Origin: Leptospira ryugenii
Lineage (GTDB): Bacteria > Spirochaetota > Leptospiria > Leptospirales > Leptospiraceae
Assembly (NCBI RefSeq): GCF_003114855.1
Contig: NZ_BFBB01000003.1
Location: forward strand, 189,077 to 253,076
Length of the DNA stretch: 64,000 bases
Direction of reading: 5' to 3'
Shown here in pieces: positions 56,997 through 64,000 of this stretch. The notes beneath the pieces were generated by a model. It searched no databases, had not been told where the DNA came from, and saw only the letters and a list, made by a program, of their open reading frames with translations. Numbering within the stretch: the stretch's first letter is position 1; each line of letters begins with the position of its first letter. The translations under genes and the position numbers were made by a program.

Positions 56997-57938
56997 TTAA
57001 TTGAGAAGTAATGAAAGCTCATCTGGAAAAGGCAGATGGAAAGAATATTTATGATCAGATACATTGTCGCCAAACTCCAAATAGGTGGCATGTAGGGCCT
57101 GACGGGTATGCCCTAAGCTTTCTACAAACCCACTTGTATCACCTGTTTTTGCAAAGCTAAGAAAAAAGGATTCGTCTTTACCATATAGTTTATCTCCAAG
57201 TACTGGATAGCCTAAACTATACAGAGTAGCTCGTATTTGATGAACTCTACCTGTTCGTGGATACACCTTTAGATGTGAAATATCTTTCTCTTGTGAATAA
57301 TGAATTAATGAAAAGTGAGTTTCTGACTCTTTCGAATTTGGGAAGCCATACGGCGAATATTTTTGCTTTTTTCTTACAATGGAATTCTCTTCCTTTCCGA
57401 TAAAGCCAATGGCTTCTAACTCGATTGGAAATTTTCCATATACTAAAACCTCATATTCTTTTTTCACGAGCCTTTTTTCAAAGGCAGATTGGAGATACAA
57501 TTGCCACTCTTTGTTCTTTGCAAATACCATGATCCCCGAAGTCTCTCTGTCTAGTCGATGCACAGGGAAAATTTCTTCTGAATTCAAATCTGCCTTTAGG
57601 AAGTTTAGTAAGGTTTGTGTCCGATATTTGCCTGCAGGGTGGACAGGTAAGTTGGCTGGTTTATCTACAATCAAAAATTGATGAGAATCATAGAGAATTT
57701 TATACTTTGCATTTACAGTAGGTTCGGAGAAAGTTTTATCTTCTGGAGTGTAGGAGATCAAATCCCCTTTCAAGACAAAATCGTCTGCGCAAAGAACATA
57801 ACCGTTTCGTTTTACACGTCCCTCATGGCAGTGGCGGCCCCAATCCGATGCGGAATAGTAAGGAAACCTTAGGTGTAAATATTCTAATATAGGAAAATTA
57901 TGATATTTTTCAGGTACAAAACTAGAATATGGCTTCAC
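56997..57938 (-). CDS. RluA-family pseudouridine synthase
   Basis: 313 residues. The S4-like N-terminal part ('SASDWGRHCHEGRVKRNGYVLCADDFVLKGDLISY') is followed by the catalytic domain: 'FLIVDKPANLPVHPAGKY', 'FPVHRLDRETSGIMVFAK' with the catalytic Asp, 'HLKVYPRTGRVHQIRATL', 'PVLGDKLYG'. It converts uridine to pseudouridine in rRNA or tRNA; which position is unknown. Its ATG overlaps the PilZ gene stop by four bases. Confidence 0.91.
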   Translation of the reverse strand: MKPYSSFVPEKYHNFPILEYLHLRFPYYSASDWGRHCHEGRVKRNGYVLCADDFVLKGDLISYTPEDKTFSEPTVNAKYKILYDSHQFLIVDKPANLPVHPAGKYRTQTLLNFLKADLNSEEIFPVHRLDRETSGIMVFAKNKEWQLYLQSAFEKRLVKKEYEVLVYGKFPIELEAIGFIGKEENSIVRKKQKYSPYGFPNSKESETHFSLIHYSQEKDISHLKVYPRTGRVHQIRATLYSLGYPVLGDKLYGKDESFFLSFAKTGDTSGFVESLGHTRQALHATYLEFGDNVSDHKYSFHLPFPDELSLLLN

Positions 57939-59116
57939 TCTTCTGATGATTCCGAAATCTCTTTCTCTTCCTGTGTAGTATGGATTTCAGAAACATCTTT
58001 TTGTGGAGGACTATCCTCCTTTGCTTCTTCATCCGGGTGATTGCCATTTCCTGATTCTTTCTCAGAATTTTTTCCCAAAAATTCCTCCAAGATCCGAGTG
58101 TCTTCTTCCGTTGGATTGTAAAACTGACATCCAACGCGGTAATTGGTCTCTTGATTTCGGATATTTTTGATGATGCTCCGAAATGTAGCTTTTTCGTTAG
58201 GTCCGAGGATTAGGTCAAAAATAATTGTGCCATTCATCGTGACGTTACGACTAAATGCTCGTGTTGGTGCATGGATAAAACTGATACCACCAGCACTTAA
58301 ATCTACAACGCTACACTGCTCTTTGGATTCTTGGAAGACTCCTGTCGCAATAATCTCTTTCGCCAATGTTCCAGAAAACATTGACATTTGGTCAAATACC
58401 TCTGGCTCGAATGATTTATGGGAAAGTATTTGGACATAACCGACACTTATGTAACCCTTATAACGAATGGGCACACAAATCTCTGAGATTAACTCATCTG
58501 GCAATTTAGAAGTTTCGAAAATTCTTAAATACTCATCAAATGGAAGGTACATCGGATTTGCAGTAGACTTGTTTTTGCGATCAACGATGTAAATTGGCTT
58601 TTCATAATGTTGCATCAATCGAAGTCGGTTGTCTGCTCTACTTGTTAAATAGATGGAAGAATATGGAAATATTTTTGAAAGTTTTGTTCGAAAATTCAAT
58701 AGCACTGCATCTACTTTTTTATCATCAAAGCCGATTGCTTTCGAGACATCCAAAACATTGATTAAATTTGTAACTGTGAGGCTAGAACCACCAGACTTGG
58801 CGAGATCAACCCTTGCACCTTGTCTAGTTGCAGGAACGATCGTTATCTTCAAAGGTTGTAAGATTTCGATACCTTGGCCATCTCCACCTACTAAGGTAAA
58901 TTGAGAAACAAACCTACTTCCGTTGTGCACAAGAGTGAGAATACGACTTTTATTTGCAATGGGAGTATTGTTGCTGATCACTAGTGCTTTGTTTTTTAAA
59001 GCTATGATCTTTATAGGGGTTTCCCTTGTGCCAACGACCATATAAACCGGAAGTTTACCAAACAAAGCGGCTATGACTTTAATCATCCCTTCCGGATCTA
59101 TGATCTCTTTATTCAT
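57935..59116 (-). CDS. PilZ-domain protein with N-terminal DUF1577-like region
   Basis: 393 residues, cytoplasmic. The first 270 residues are a conserved-looking but unrecognised region (I recall similar leptospiral proteins labelled DUF1577). The C-terminal PilZ-like part has 'CSVVDLSAGGISFIHAPTRAF' (the D-x-S-x-x-G motif) and 'YRVGCQFYNPTEEDTRILEEFLG'. The R-x-x-x-R arm that also contacts cyclic di-GMP is not obvious before it. An acidic tail of about 45 residues (EKESGNGNHPDEEAKEDS...) ends the protein. It may be a cyclic di-GMP effector; binding is uncertain. Coupled to the pseudouridine synthase gene. Confidence 0.8.
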   Translation of the reverse strand: MNKEIIDPEGMIKVIAALFGKLPVYMVVGTRETPIKIIALKNKALVISNNTPIANKSRILTLVHNGSRFVSQFTLVGGDGQGIEILQPLKITIVPATRQGARVDLAKSGGSSLTVTNLINVLDVSKAIGFDDKKVDAVLLNFRTKLSKIFPYSSIYLTSRADNRLRLMQHYEKPIYIVDRKNKSTANPMYLPFDEYLRIFETSKLPDELISEICVPIRYKGYISVGYVQILSHKSFEPEVFDQMSMFSGTLAKEIIATGVFQESKEQCSVVDLSAGGISFIHAPTRAFSRNVTMNGTIIFDLILGPNEKATFRSIIKNIRNQETNYRVGCQFYNPTEEDTRILEEFLGKNSEKESGNGNHPDEEAKEDSPPQKDVSEIHTTQEEKEISESSEE

Positions 59117-59119
59117 CTA

Positions 59120-61372
59120 TTAGTTCCGATACTTGTGTCTCAGGAATTTAGAGGAAATCATGGAAAGGTCTTTTGCGCCCGTAATGCTCATGCTCTGCTT
59201 CAGCTCCTCGGTGTAACGGTTTAAAAGGAAACGAAGTCCAGCCTCCTCCCCTCCGACCGCAGCGATGGCTACAGGTCTACCAATTAACACAGCCTTTGCA
59301 CCAAGAGCTAACATCCGAAATACGTCCATTCCACTTCTGATGCCACCATCCACTAAAACTGGAAGTTTATCGTTCACGGCTTCCACAATTTCAGGCAATA
59401 CTCTAGCTGTCCCTGGTAGACCATCTAACACTCTACCCCCATGATTGGAAACAACAATTGCATCAAATCCGAACTCGGAAGCCAATTTTGCATCGTCCGT
59501 ACTTAATATACCTTTCAATAGGAAGGGAACTTTCACTCGGCTTCGGATTTTAGCCAATTGTTCAATGTTTCTCGCAACGCTTCCTAGGTTTTTGTTTGCC
59601 ATCGTACGAAAGTTAACGGCATCAATGTCCATTCCCAAGGCAAAAACGCCTGCCGCCTCTGCCTCCAACATTCTTTCAAGTAGGAGAGCTTCGTCCTCTC
59701 TCGGTTTGCAAATCAGGATGCCTTTTCCTTCGACTTTTTTCAGTGCCTCAATCATCACCTTATATTTGTCGACGCTAGCACCATCTCCTAACCAAGCCAA
59801 GGAGCCAATTTGTTGAAAACTTCTCGTTACGATCTGGGCATAGTCGAGATCGGACATTACATAATTCATATTTGTCCCAACTCCTGTCATGGGAGCTGCC
59901 ATAATCGGAGTAGCCAACGGAAACGAAAGGAAGGTAGATCGAATATCAGGTACAATGTGTTCGCGAATATAGCTTGGTATGATGTGAAACTCTTGCAAAG
60001 CAGAATAATTATCCTGGAATGTGTCCATCTTGCCCACTGCACCCATACCAGGCACACCAGAAGCACAATTGACTCCATCACAAACCTTGCAAACCCAACA
60101 AATGTCCTTTCCAAACCTTTGTCTTGCCAAATCATTGACTTCTTTTTCGCTTACGGAATACAAATCGTCCACTTCGAAGCGAATGGTATCTTTTACTTTC
60201 TGAAAGATAGCCTCCGCCTCTGCGAGGGTATTTGCTGTAATGATTACGTGTCCTGACTTTTCGATGTTGTTTGTTGGCTCTTTTATGAGATCTCCTGGTT
60301 TGGATTGGAGAAAGATCGCATTTACACCATCAATTTTTTTTACATCTTCAGCACCTTGGACATTGACTAACTTTCCTGGATTGGCAATGAGGGATCTCTC
60401 AATCGATACTCTTTCGATCACTGGGTCAAGATTGTCCGGTGTCTCACCAAGTGCTATGAGTAAAGCCGCCCGATTTAAATTCACACCAGTTGACAAAGGA
60501 TAGGTGAAAGCCGACATATAACCACCTGATAAACGAGCAGCAATTTCACCTACTTTCACTCCAGTCTTTGTGACTTTGATATCACCTTTTCCTGCACCTA
60601 GGTTGATGCCCAAGGCCTTCATACCAGCAACCATCACCCTTTCGACCTCAGCTAAAATCTCCTTGGGAAGTGCGGAGGGCATATTGTGCCCAATCTCTAC
60701 AAAATAAGGCTCTCGTTCAATGATCCTATCGGCAATGCCTGTCATCCGAATCTGTCCATTGAATGCTAAAGCATCCACCGATAATTCGGGCCCCTCCATA
60801 TATTCCTCTAAAATGAGCTCCCCCGTGGGACAGAATCGTTTTGCATGGCGGAAAGCTTGGGGTATTTCATCCTTATGGTTAACCTTAATCACCCCTCGCG
60901 AACCCATATTGTCAGCAGGTTTCATCACGAGAGGAAATTGTAAAAAAGCAAGTGCATCTTTTGCATCTTGCAGTGACCAAACGGGAGCAAAGGCAGGGAT
61001 GGGTACAGAGTGTTCCTTCAAACGTTGCCTCATCTTTACTTTATTTGAGGCAGCTTCGGCATCCACAAAACGTATACCTGGTAAACCAGCAGCGGAGGCA
61101 ACAGCTGCAACTGTCATAGACGCGTCTGTCCCAGCAGTGATCACACCATGTATCGGTTTGTTTTGGAGATACCGTTTGGCTTCACGAACCATACCCTCTA
61201 CATCTTTTGTGGACATGATGATTTTTTCGTCGGCAATCTGAAATCCGATGGAATTTGGATTCATATCTGCGACTAAGGTACGAAGTTTCATTGTTTTGGC
61301 AGTTTGGATGATTGGAAGCTGAAGGTCCCCACCACCAATGATAAGTATTGTTTTTTCAGCGACTGACTTCAA
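59120..61372 (-). CDS. ATP-grasp ligase fused to FMN-dependent alpha-hydroxy-acid-oxidase-like domain
   Basis: 750 residues from a TTG at 61372. The N-terminal half is an ATP-grasp enzyme: 'ILIIGGGDLQLPIIQTAK', 'FPLVMKPADNMGSRGVIKV', 'LILEEYMEGPELSVDAL', 'VKVGEIAARLSGGYM', as in carbamoyl-phosphate-synthase/PurK-like ligases. A linker leads to a four-Cys block near 421-431 ('CWVCKVCDGVNC' then 'GVPGMGAVG'), which starts the second half. This is a TIM barrel of the FMN-dependent alpha-hydroxy-acid oxidase group: 'PFLLKGILSTDDA', 'VVSNHGGRVLDG' with the catalytic His and Arg, 'PVLVDGGIRSGMDVFRMLALGAKAVLIGRP'. Substrates are unknown. It sits two genes from the RluA enzyme and directly after mnmA. 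Confidence 0.85.
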   Translation of the reverse strand: MKSVAEKTILIIGGGDLQLPIIQTAKTMKLRTLVADMNPNSIGFQIADEKIIMSTKDVEGMVREAKRYLQNKPIHGVITAGTDASMTVAAVASAAGLPGIRFVDAEAASNKVKMRQRLKEHSVPIPAFAPVWSLQDAKDALAFLQFPLVMKPADNMGSRGVIKVNHKDEIPQAFRHAKRFCPTGELILEEYMEGPELSVDALAFNGQIRMTGIADRIIEREPYFVEIGHNMPSALPKEILAEVERVMVAGMKALGINLGAGKGDIKVTKTGVKVGEIAARLSGGYMSAFTYPLSTGVNLNRAALLIALGETPDNLDPVIERVSIERSLIANPGKLVNVQGAEDVKKIDGVNAIFLQSKPGDLIKEPTNNIEKSGHVIITANTLAEAEAIFQKVKDTIRFEVDDLYSVSEKEVNDLARQRFGKDICWVCKVCDGVNCASGVPGMGAVGKMDTFQDNYSALQEFHIIPSYIREHIVPDIRSTFLSFPLATPIMAAPMTGVGTNMNYVMSDLDYAQIVTRSFQQIGSLAWLGDGASVDKYKVMIEALKKVEGKGILICKPREDEALLLERMLEAEAAGVFALGMDIDAVNFRTMANKNLGSVARNIEQLAKIRSRVKVPFLLKGILSTDDAKLASEFGFDAIVVSNHGGRVLDGLPGTARVLPEIVEAVNDKLPVLVDGGIRSGMDVFRMLALGAKAVLIGRPVAIAAVGGEEAGLRFLLNRYTEELKQSMSITGAKDLSMISSKFLRHKYRN

Positions 61373-61378
61373 TCAAAC

Positions 61379-62518
61379 CTACCCTATATGATTCGCAAGA
61401 TCCAAATGGTTTTCTACTTCCTTGAAAGTGATCGATCCTTTCTGAATGATTCCGCCAGCCAAAAGATAATCACCACCAACAGGGTAAAAGGTTGCAGATT
61501 GACCAGGTGTTACACTTCGCACATTCGTTAAAAATTGCACAGACCAAAGTTCGCCATGGGAGGTCACCTTACAGGGAACAGGCTGGCTTCTATATCTGAT
61601 TTGCACCATCATGTCGCGAGTTTCACCCCTTTCCATTTTTGATTGCGCTTGGTAGCAAATATCTTCCAAGACAAAAGACTCACAGTAGGTCTCGATTTCC
61701 TCACCTAAGACTACTGTTCCATCGTCCTCAATCGAAAGTACATAGAGAGGATTTTTCCATGCAATCCCTAATCCTTTCCTTTGTCCTATGGTAAAGCCTT
61801 CCTTTCCTTGGTGTTTGCCTATGATTTTGCCATCTCTGAGTTTAAAAAAGCCAGGTGTGAATTGCACTCCCTTCTTTTTCAAAAAACTCCTATAATCATT
61901 TTCGGGAATGAAGCATATCTCTTGGGATTCTGGTTTATTCGCAACAGGAAGCCCCATTCGAGATGCAAGAGCTCTGACCTCTTCTTTAATCATACCACCC
62001 AAAGGGAAAACCGTATTCTTTATATTTTCTTGGCTCAATCCGTACAAATAGTACGCCTGGTTTTTCTTTCCATCGACTGCATTTTGGATGGCATATCTTC
62101 CATTGATCTCAATCGTACGTGCATAGTGACCAGTTGCTATCTTTTCAATACCTAATTTTTGAGCTTGTTCAAATAATGCACCAAATTTCACAAAAGTATT
62201 GCATTCAACACAAGGGTTAGGTGTTCGTCCATCTTTATAATCTTCAATGAATCGATTGATGACCCTTTCTCCAAATACCTTTTCCATTTTGATCACATAA
62301 AAAGGTATATTGAGAGACAATCCAACGTCCCTAGCATCCCTGATGTCCTCAGGGGAACAGCAGGATTTTTTTGTGGTGTCACAGGCGGGAGCTTCATATT
62401 CCCAAGTTCTAAGATTCACTCCGATCACATCGTAACCTTCTTCCATGAGAAGCCCTGCCGCCACAGCACTATCGACTCCCCCACTCATAGCTACGATGAT
62501 CTTGCCTTTGTTTGCCAT
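61379..62518 (-). CDS. mnmA: tRNA-specific 2-thiouridylase MnmA
   Basis: Thiolates U34 in Glu, Gln and Lys tRNAs. 379 residues from ATG 62518 (GAGGGA five to six bases upstream). PP-loop 'IIVAMSGGVDSAVAAGLL'; first catalytic Cys in 'NPCVECNTFVKF'; 'ATGHYARTI'; second catalytic Cys in 'KPESQEICFIPENDY'; 'GKHQGKEGFTIGQRKGLGIA'; C-terminal 'VQIRYRSQPVPC' and 'GQSATFYP'. An additional 'TTKKSCCSPEDIRDARDV' block after the first strands is usual for the longer family form. The frame is open further upstream, inside the neighbouring gene, without MnmA sequence. Confidence 0.95.
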   Translation of the reverse strand: MANKGKIIVAMSGGVDSAVAAGLLMEEGYDVIGVNLRTWEYEAPACDTTKKSCCSPEDIRDARDVGLSLNIPFYVIKMEKVFGERVINRFIEDYKDGRTPNPCVECNTFVKFGALFEQAQKLGIEKIATGHYARTIEINGRYAIQNAVDGKKNQAYYLYGLSQENIKNTVFPLGGMIKEEVRALASRMGLPVANKPESQEICFIPENDYRSFLKKKGVQFTPGFFKLRDGKIIGKHQGKEGFTIGQRKGLGIAWKNPLYVLSIEDDGTVVLGEEIETYCESFVLEDICYQAQSKMERGETRDMMVQIRYRSQPVPCKVTSHGELWSVQFLTNVRSVTPGQSATFYPVGGDYLLAGGIIQKGSITFKEVENHLDLANHIG

Positions 62519-62526
62519 ATCTTCCC

Positions 62527-63384
62527 TCACTGAAGGTAAAAAGCCACACGAGCACGGGAAAAATCCCAAAACACCGGAGATTGCGATAAGGCGTTCAACC
62601 CGATGACCCAAAGGCCTTCCTTTCCAGCTTGTTTGCCATCCTTTGAAATTCCACCCAAAAATAATGGTATCTGCTTAGAGAATAATTCTCCATTCGTCGT
62701 TTGGAAGTAGATGGATTCCTTCGTTTTAAAGAGAGAACGGGTTTGAGTTTCTCCTCTAGGCAAATGTACCGTCACTGACTCTATCAGTTCTCTGTTTTGG
62801 TAGAGCGTTTCGGGTAGTATGGAAAAGCTTGCTCCTGTATCTAAAAGCGCCTCTACTTTCTGGCCTTCCTTTTCTAGCTGTGTATAGTAGTGCCCATCTC
62901 GCTCCCTGACCTGAATGAATTTTAAAGCAAGGGATAGGAAAACATCGGGTCTTTTGCAAAAACTAGCCTGCGATTCATATACGTAGATCTTCTCATCAGA
63001 CCATAGAATGCATGTTTTGTGGAAAAAATCTGTGCCGATCACAAGATCAAATTGTTTGGGAAAGACTTGAAGGAAACTAGGGAATGTGTATTCTCTACCC
63101 TCCCATACGAGTTTCCATTCTTCGGAAGTCTCCTTCCCATTCCAGAAACTTTGGCTAGAGCCACTGTCCCAGAGAGCAGATACTTTCTCGTGGCTAGCTT
63201 GGTTCTGAAAACCGTGCAAAAGGATGTGTGAAGGAAAGCTTTCCGTTTGGAAGAAACCCAGGCGGCCTTCTTCTGGTAAGGAAAATTGGTATTTAGGTTT
63301 GTGAGGGCTTTGGCAGTAGAGGCTTAAAAGGAAACAAAGGAAACTGCCTATACAAGTTTTTTGATACAATTTCGATTGGGGCAT
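62527..63384 (-). CDS. Lipoprotein with two retropepsin-like aspartic-protease halves
   Basis: 285 residues from ATG 63384. Signal peptide with lipobox LSLYC at 24. Two copies of the retropepsin pattern: 'ALWDSGSSQSFW' (Asp73) followed by 'DLVIGTDFF' (113-121), and 'ALLDTGASFSIL' (Asp182) followed by 'LWVIGLNAL' (258-266). Bacterial retropepsins normally have one such half and dimerise, so this chain may fold as an internal dimer like pepsin. If active it would be a periplasmic or outer-membrane-tethered protease. The gene overlaps the preceding short ORF by 37 bases and precedes mnmA by eight. Confidence 0.8.
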   Translation of the reverse strand: MPQSKLYQKTCIGSFLCFLLSLYCQSPHKPKYQFSLPEEGRLGFFQTESFPSHILLHGFQNQASHEKVSALWDSGSSQSFWNGKETSEEWKLVWEGREYTFPSFLQVFPKQFDLVIGTDFFHKTCILWSDEKIYVYESQASFCKRPDVFLSLALKFIQVRERDGHYYTQLEKEGQKVEALLDTGASFSILPETLYQNRELIESVTVHLPRGETQTRSLFKTKESIYFQTTNGELFSKQIPLFLGGISKDGKQAGKEGLWVIGLNALSQSPVFWDFSRARVAFYLQ

Positions 63385-63572
63385 CTTGTATAGTCTACCG
63401 TACAATCTCGGTATTCAATGCCCGTTTTCTCATCTTTGCTTTTGTATTCAATGAAGCAGGAATAGGGCTGAAAATCAAAAGCTGCCATACCGAGTGCTCT
63501 TTCACGAATGTTTGCACGAAGGGCCTCTTGGTCTGAAGAAGGTTGAGATACGATCGAAAGTGCTTCTGCCAT
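63348..63572 (-). CDS. Small hypothetical protein
   Basis: 74 residues from ATG 63572, family not recognised. Natural-looking composition: 'SDQEALRANIRERALGMAAFDFQPYSCFIEYKSKDEKTG' with a Cys-containing tail 'DCTVDYTRCPNRNCIKKLV'. No signal peptide. The start has only GGGA nearby, and the frame is open to 63668 inside the GGDEF gene. It is sandwiched between the GGDEF gene and the aspartic-protease lipoprotein on the same strand. Confidence 0.6.
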   Translation of the reverse strand: MAEALSIVSQPSSDQEALRANIRERALGMAAFDFQPYSCFIEYKSKDEKTGIEYRDCTVDYTRCPNRNCIKKLV

Positions 63573-63594
63573 ATCCCAAACATCGGCAGTTTCT

Positions 63595-64000
63595 CTATTC
63601 CTTATAACAAATTGTCCGGTTCCTACCAGAATGTTTTGCCTGGTAGAGAGCTTTGTCTGCCCTCTCAATCAGGTCTTTGTTGTTTCGGTCACTCAAACGA
63701 AAGGAAGAAATGCCAACAGAAAGTGTCACCTTAAGGTCAGAGCCATCATTTGGGTTTTTGACAACCATTGCTTCTACTGCTTTGCGGATCTCTTCGCCTT
63801 TTGCAAAGGCTTCTTCTTCCGAGGCTCCTGGCATCACTAAGCAGAACTCTTCTCCACCATACCTTGCTGGGATGTGGTGGCGTTGGGCAGCATTGATGAG
63901 TTGTCTTGCCACTTCAATCAAGACGACATCGCCTGCTTGGTGGCCATAGGTATCGTTGAAGACCTTAAACTTATCCACGTCTGTAAATAGTAGGGAAAGT
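63595..64000 (-). CDS. GGDEF diguanylate cyclase (N-terminus outside window)
   Basis: Only the last 134 residues lie in the window. Visible: 'SLLFTDVDKFKVFNDTYGHQAGDVVL' with the metal-binding Asp, active-site 'ARYGGEEFCLVMPG', 'KVTLSVGISSF', and 'ADKALYQAKHSGRNRTICY', the usual C-terminus. The signature is intact, so it should make cyclic di-GMP. The inhibitory I-site (R-x-x-D before the signature) is absent; that stretch reads AQRHHIPAR. The sensor domain is not seen. Confidence 0.92.
   Translation of the reverse strand, partial: LSLLFTDVDKFKVFNDTYGHQAGDVVLIEVARQLINAAQRHHIPARYGGEEFCLVMPGASEEEAFAKGEEIRKAVEAMVVKNPNDGSDLKVTLSVGISSFRLSDRNNKDLIERADKALYQAKHSGRNRTICYKE

Noticed and set aside
63395..63583. 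62-codon alternative frame after the GGDEF gene
   Set aside because: Overlaps the 74-residue ORF in another frame and has less protein-like composition; no better ribosome binding site.
1..64000. Mobile elements, prophage, CRISPR arrays or a genomic island
   Set aside because: No transposase, integrase, cas gene, regular direct-repeat array or composition shift was seen; the only tRNA gene shows no integrase or visible repeat of its 3' end nearby.

Overview
The window reads as core chromosome of a Leptospira-type spirochaete. Several lipoproteins have the loose spirochaetal lipobox. There is an alternative complex III operon (actABCDEF). Some gene families, such as the PilZ protein with a long N-terminal part and the small Cys-rich lipoprotein after rlmN, are ones I associate with Leptospira. 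TTG and GTG starts are common and base composition is moderate and even. The genus is an inference from gene content; no species is claimed. I see no insertion sequences, phage genes or CRISPR array, and no gap over 300 bases without a feature. Coding is very dense: many ATGA or TTGA overlaps inside operons, and several convergent pairs whose stop codons overlap or touch.

Layout. 1-8019 (minus): lolA (partial), ftsK, yajQ, alaS, an MFS transporter. 8042-8936: terminator and rplM-rpsI. 9010-12652: thiL (+), pcnB (-), an M23 peptidase (+). 12639-15658 (minus): a membrane-anchored SpoIIE-type phosphatase and DoxX. 15807-20464 (plus): lgt, a dienoyl-CoA isomerase-like protein, a TPR protein and an SF1 helicase, with a 52-residue minus-strand ORF between. 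20465-21713: a class III nucleotide cyclase and a small membrane protein. 21719-29909 (minus): the alternative complex III operon actA-F, an SH3-like lipoprotein, a terminator and an upstream CRP/FNR-like palindrome. 30015-35159 (minus): chemotaxis receptor, then rlmN, Cys-rich lipoprotein and ArnT-like glycosyltransferase. 35354-46137: sterol-desaturase-like protein, LTA-synthase-like protein, PQQ-type sugar dehydrogenase, TMEM220-like protein, sufB, peroxiredoxin with a PerR-like box, a two-domain CRP-like regulator and a 795-residue low-complexity protein. 46291-46790 (plus): thioesterase and tRNA-Leu(CAA). 46800-54191 (minus): an unknown protein, an amidase, a periplasmic protein, an O-methyltransferase, an MBL-fold hydrolase and a pair of M16 peptidases. 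54216-55341 (plus): two tandem related lipoproteins. 55342-64000 (minus): a DsbD-alpha-like protein, an orphan DNA methyltransferase, an RluA-type pseudouridine synthase, the PilZ protein, an ATP-grasp/FMN-oxidoreductase fusion, mnmA, a lipoprotein with two retropepsin-like halves, a short unknown ORF and a GGDEF protein (partial).

Themes. Envelope: LolA, Lgt, many lipoproteins, M23 peptidase, amidase, LTA-synthase-like enzyme. Signalling: a nucleotide cyclase and a CRP-like protein; GGDEF, PilZ and YajQ proteins for cyclic di-GMP; a SpoIIE-type phosphatase. Aerobic respiration: alternative complex III. RNA modification: RlmN, MnmA and an RluA-family enzyme.

Strongest candidates for something undescribed: the 750-residue ATP-grasp/FMN fusion (59120-61372), the lipoprotein with two aspartic-protease half-sites (62527-63384), and a perfect hairpin between the ribosome binding site and start codon of the amidase gene (48882-48906) that could bring the two together.
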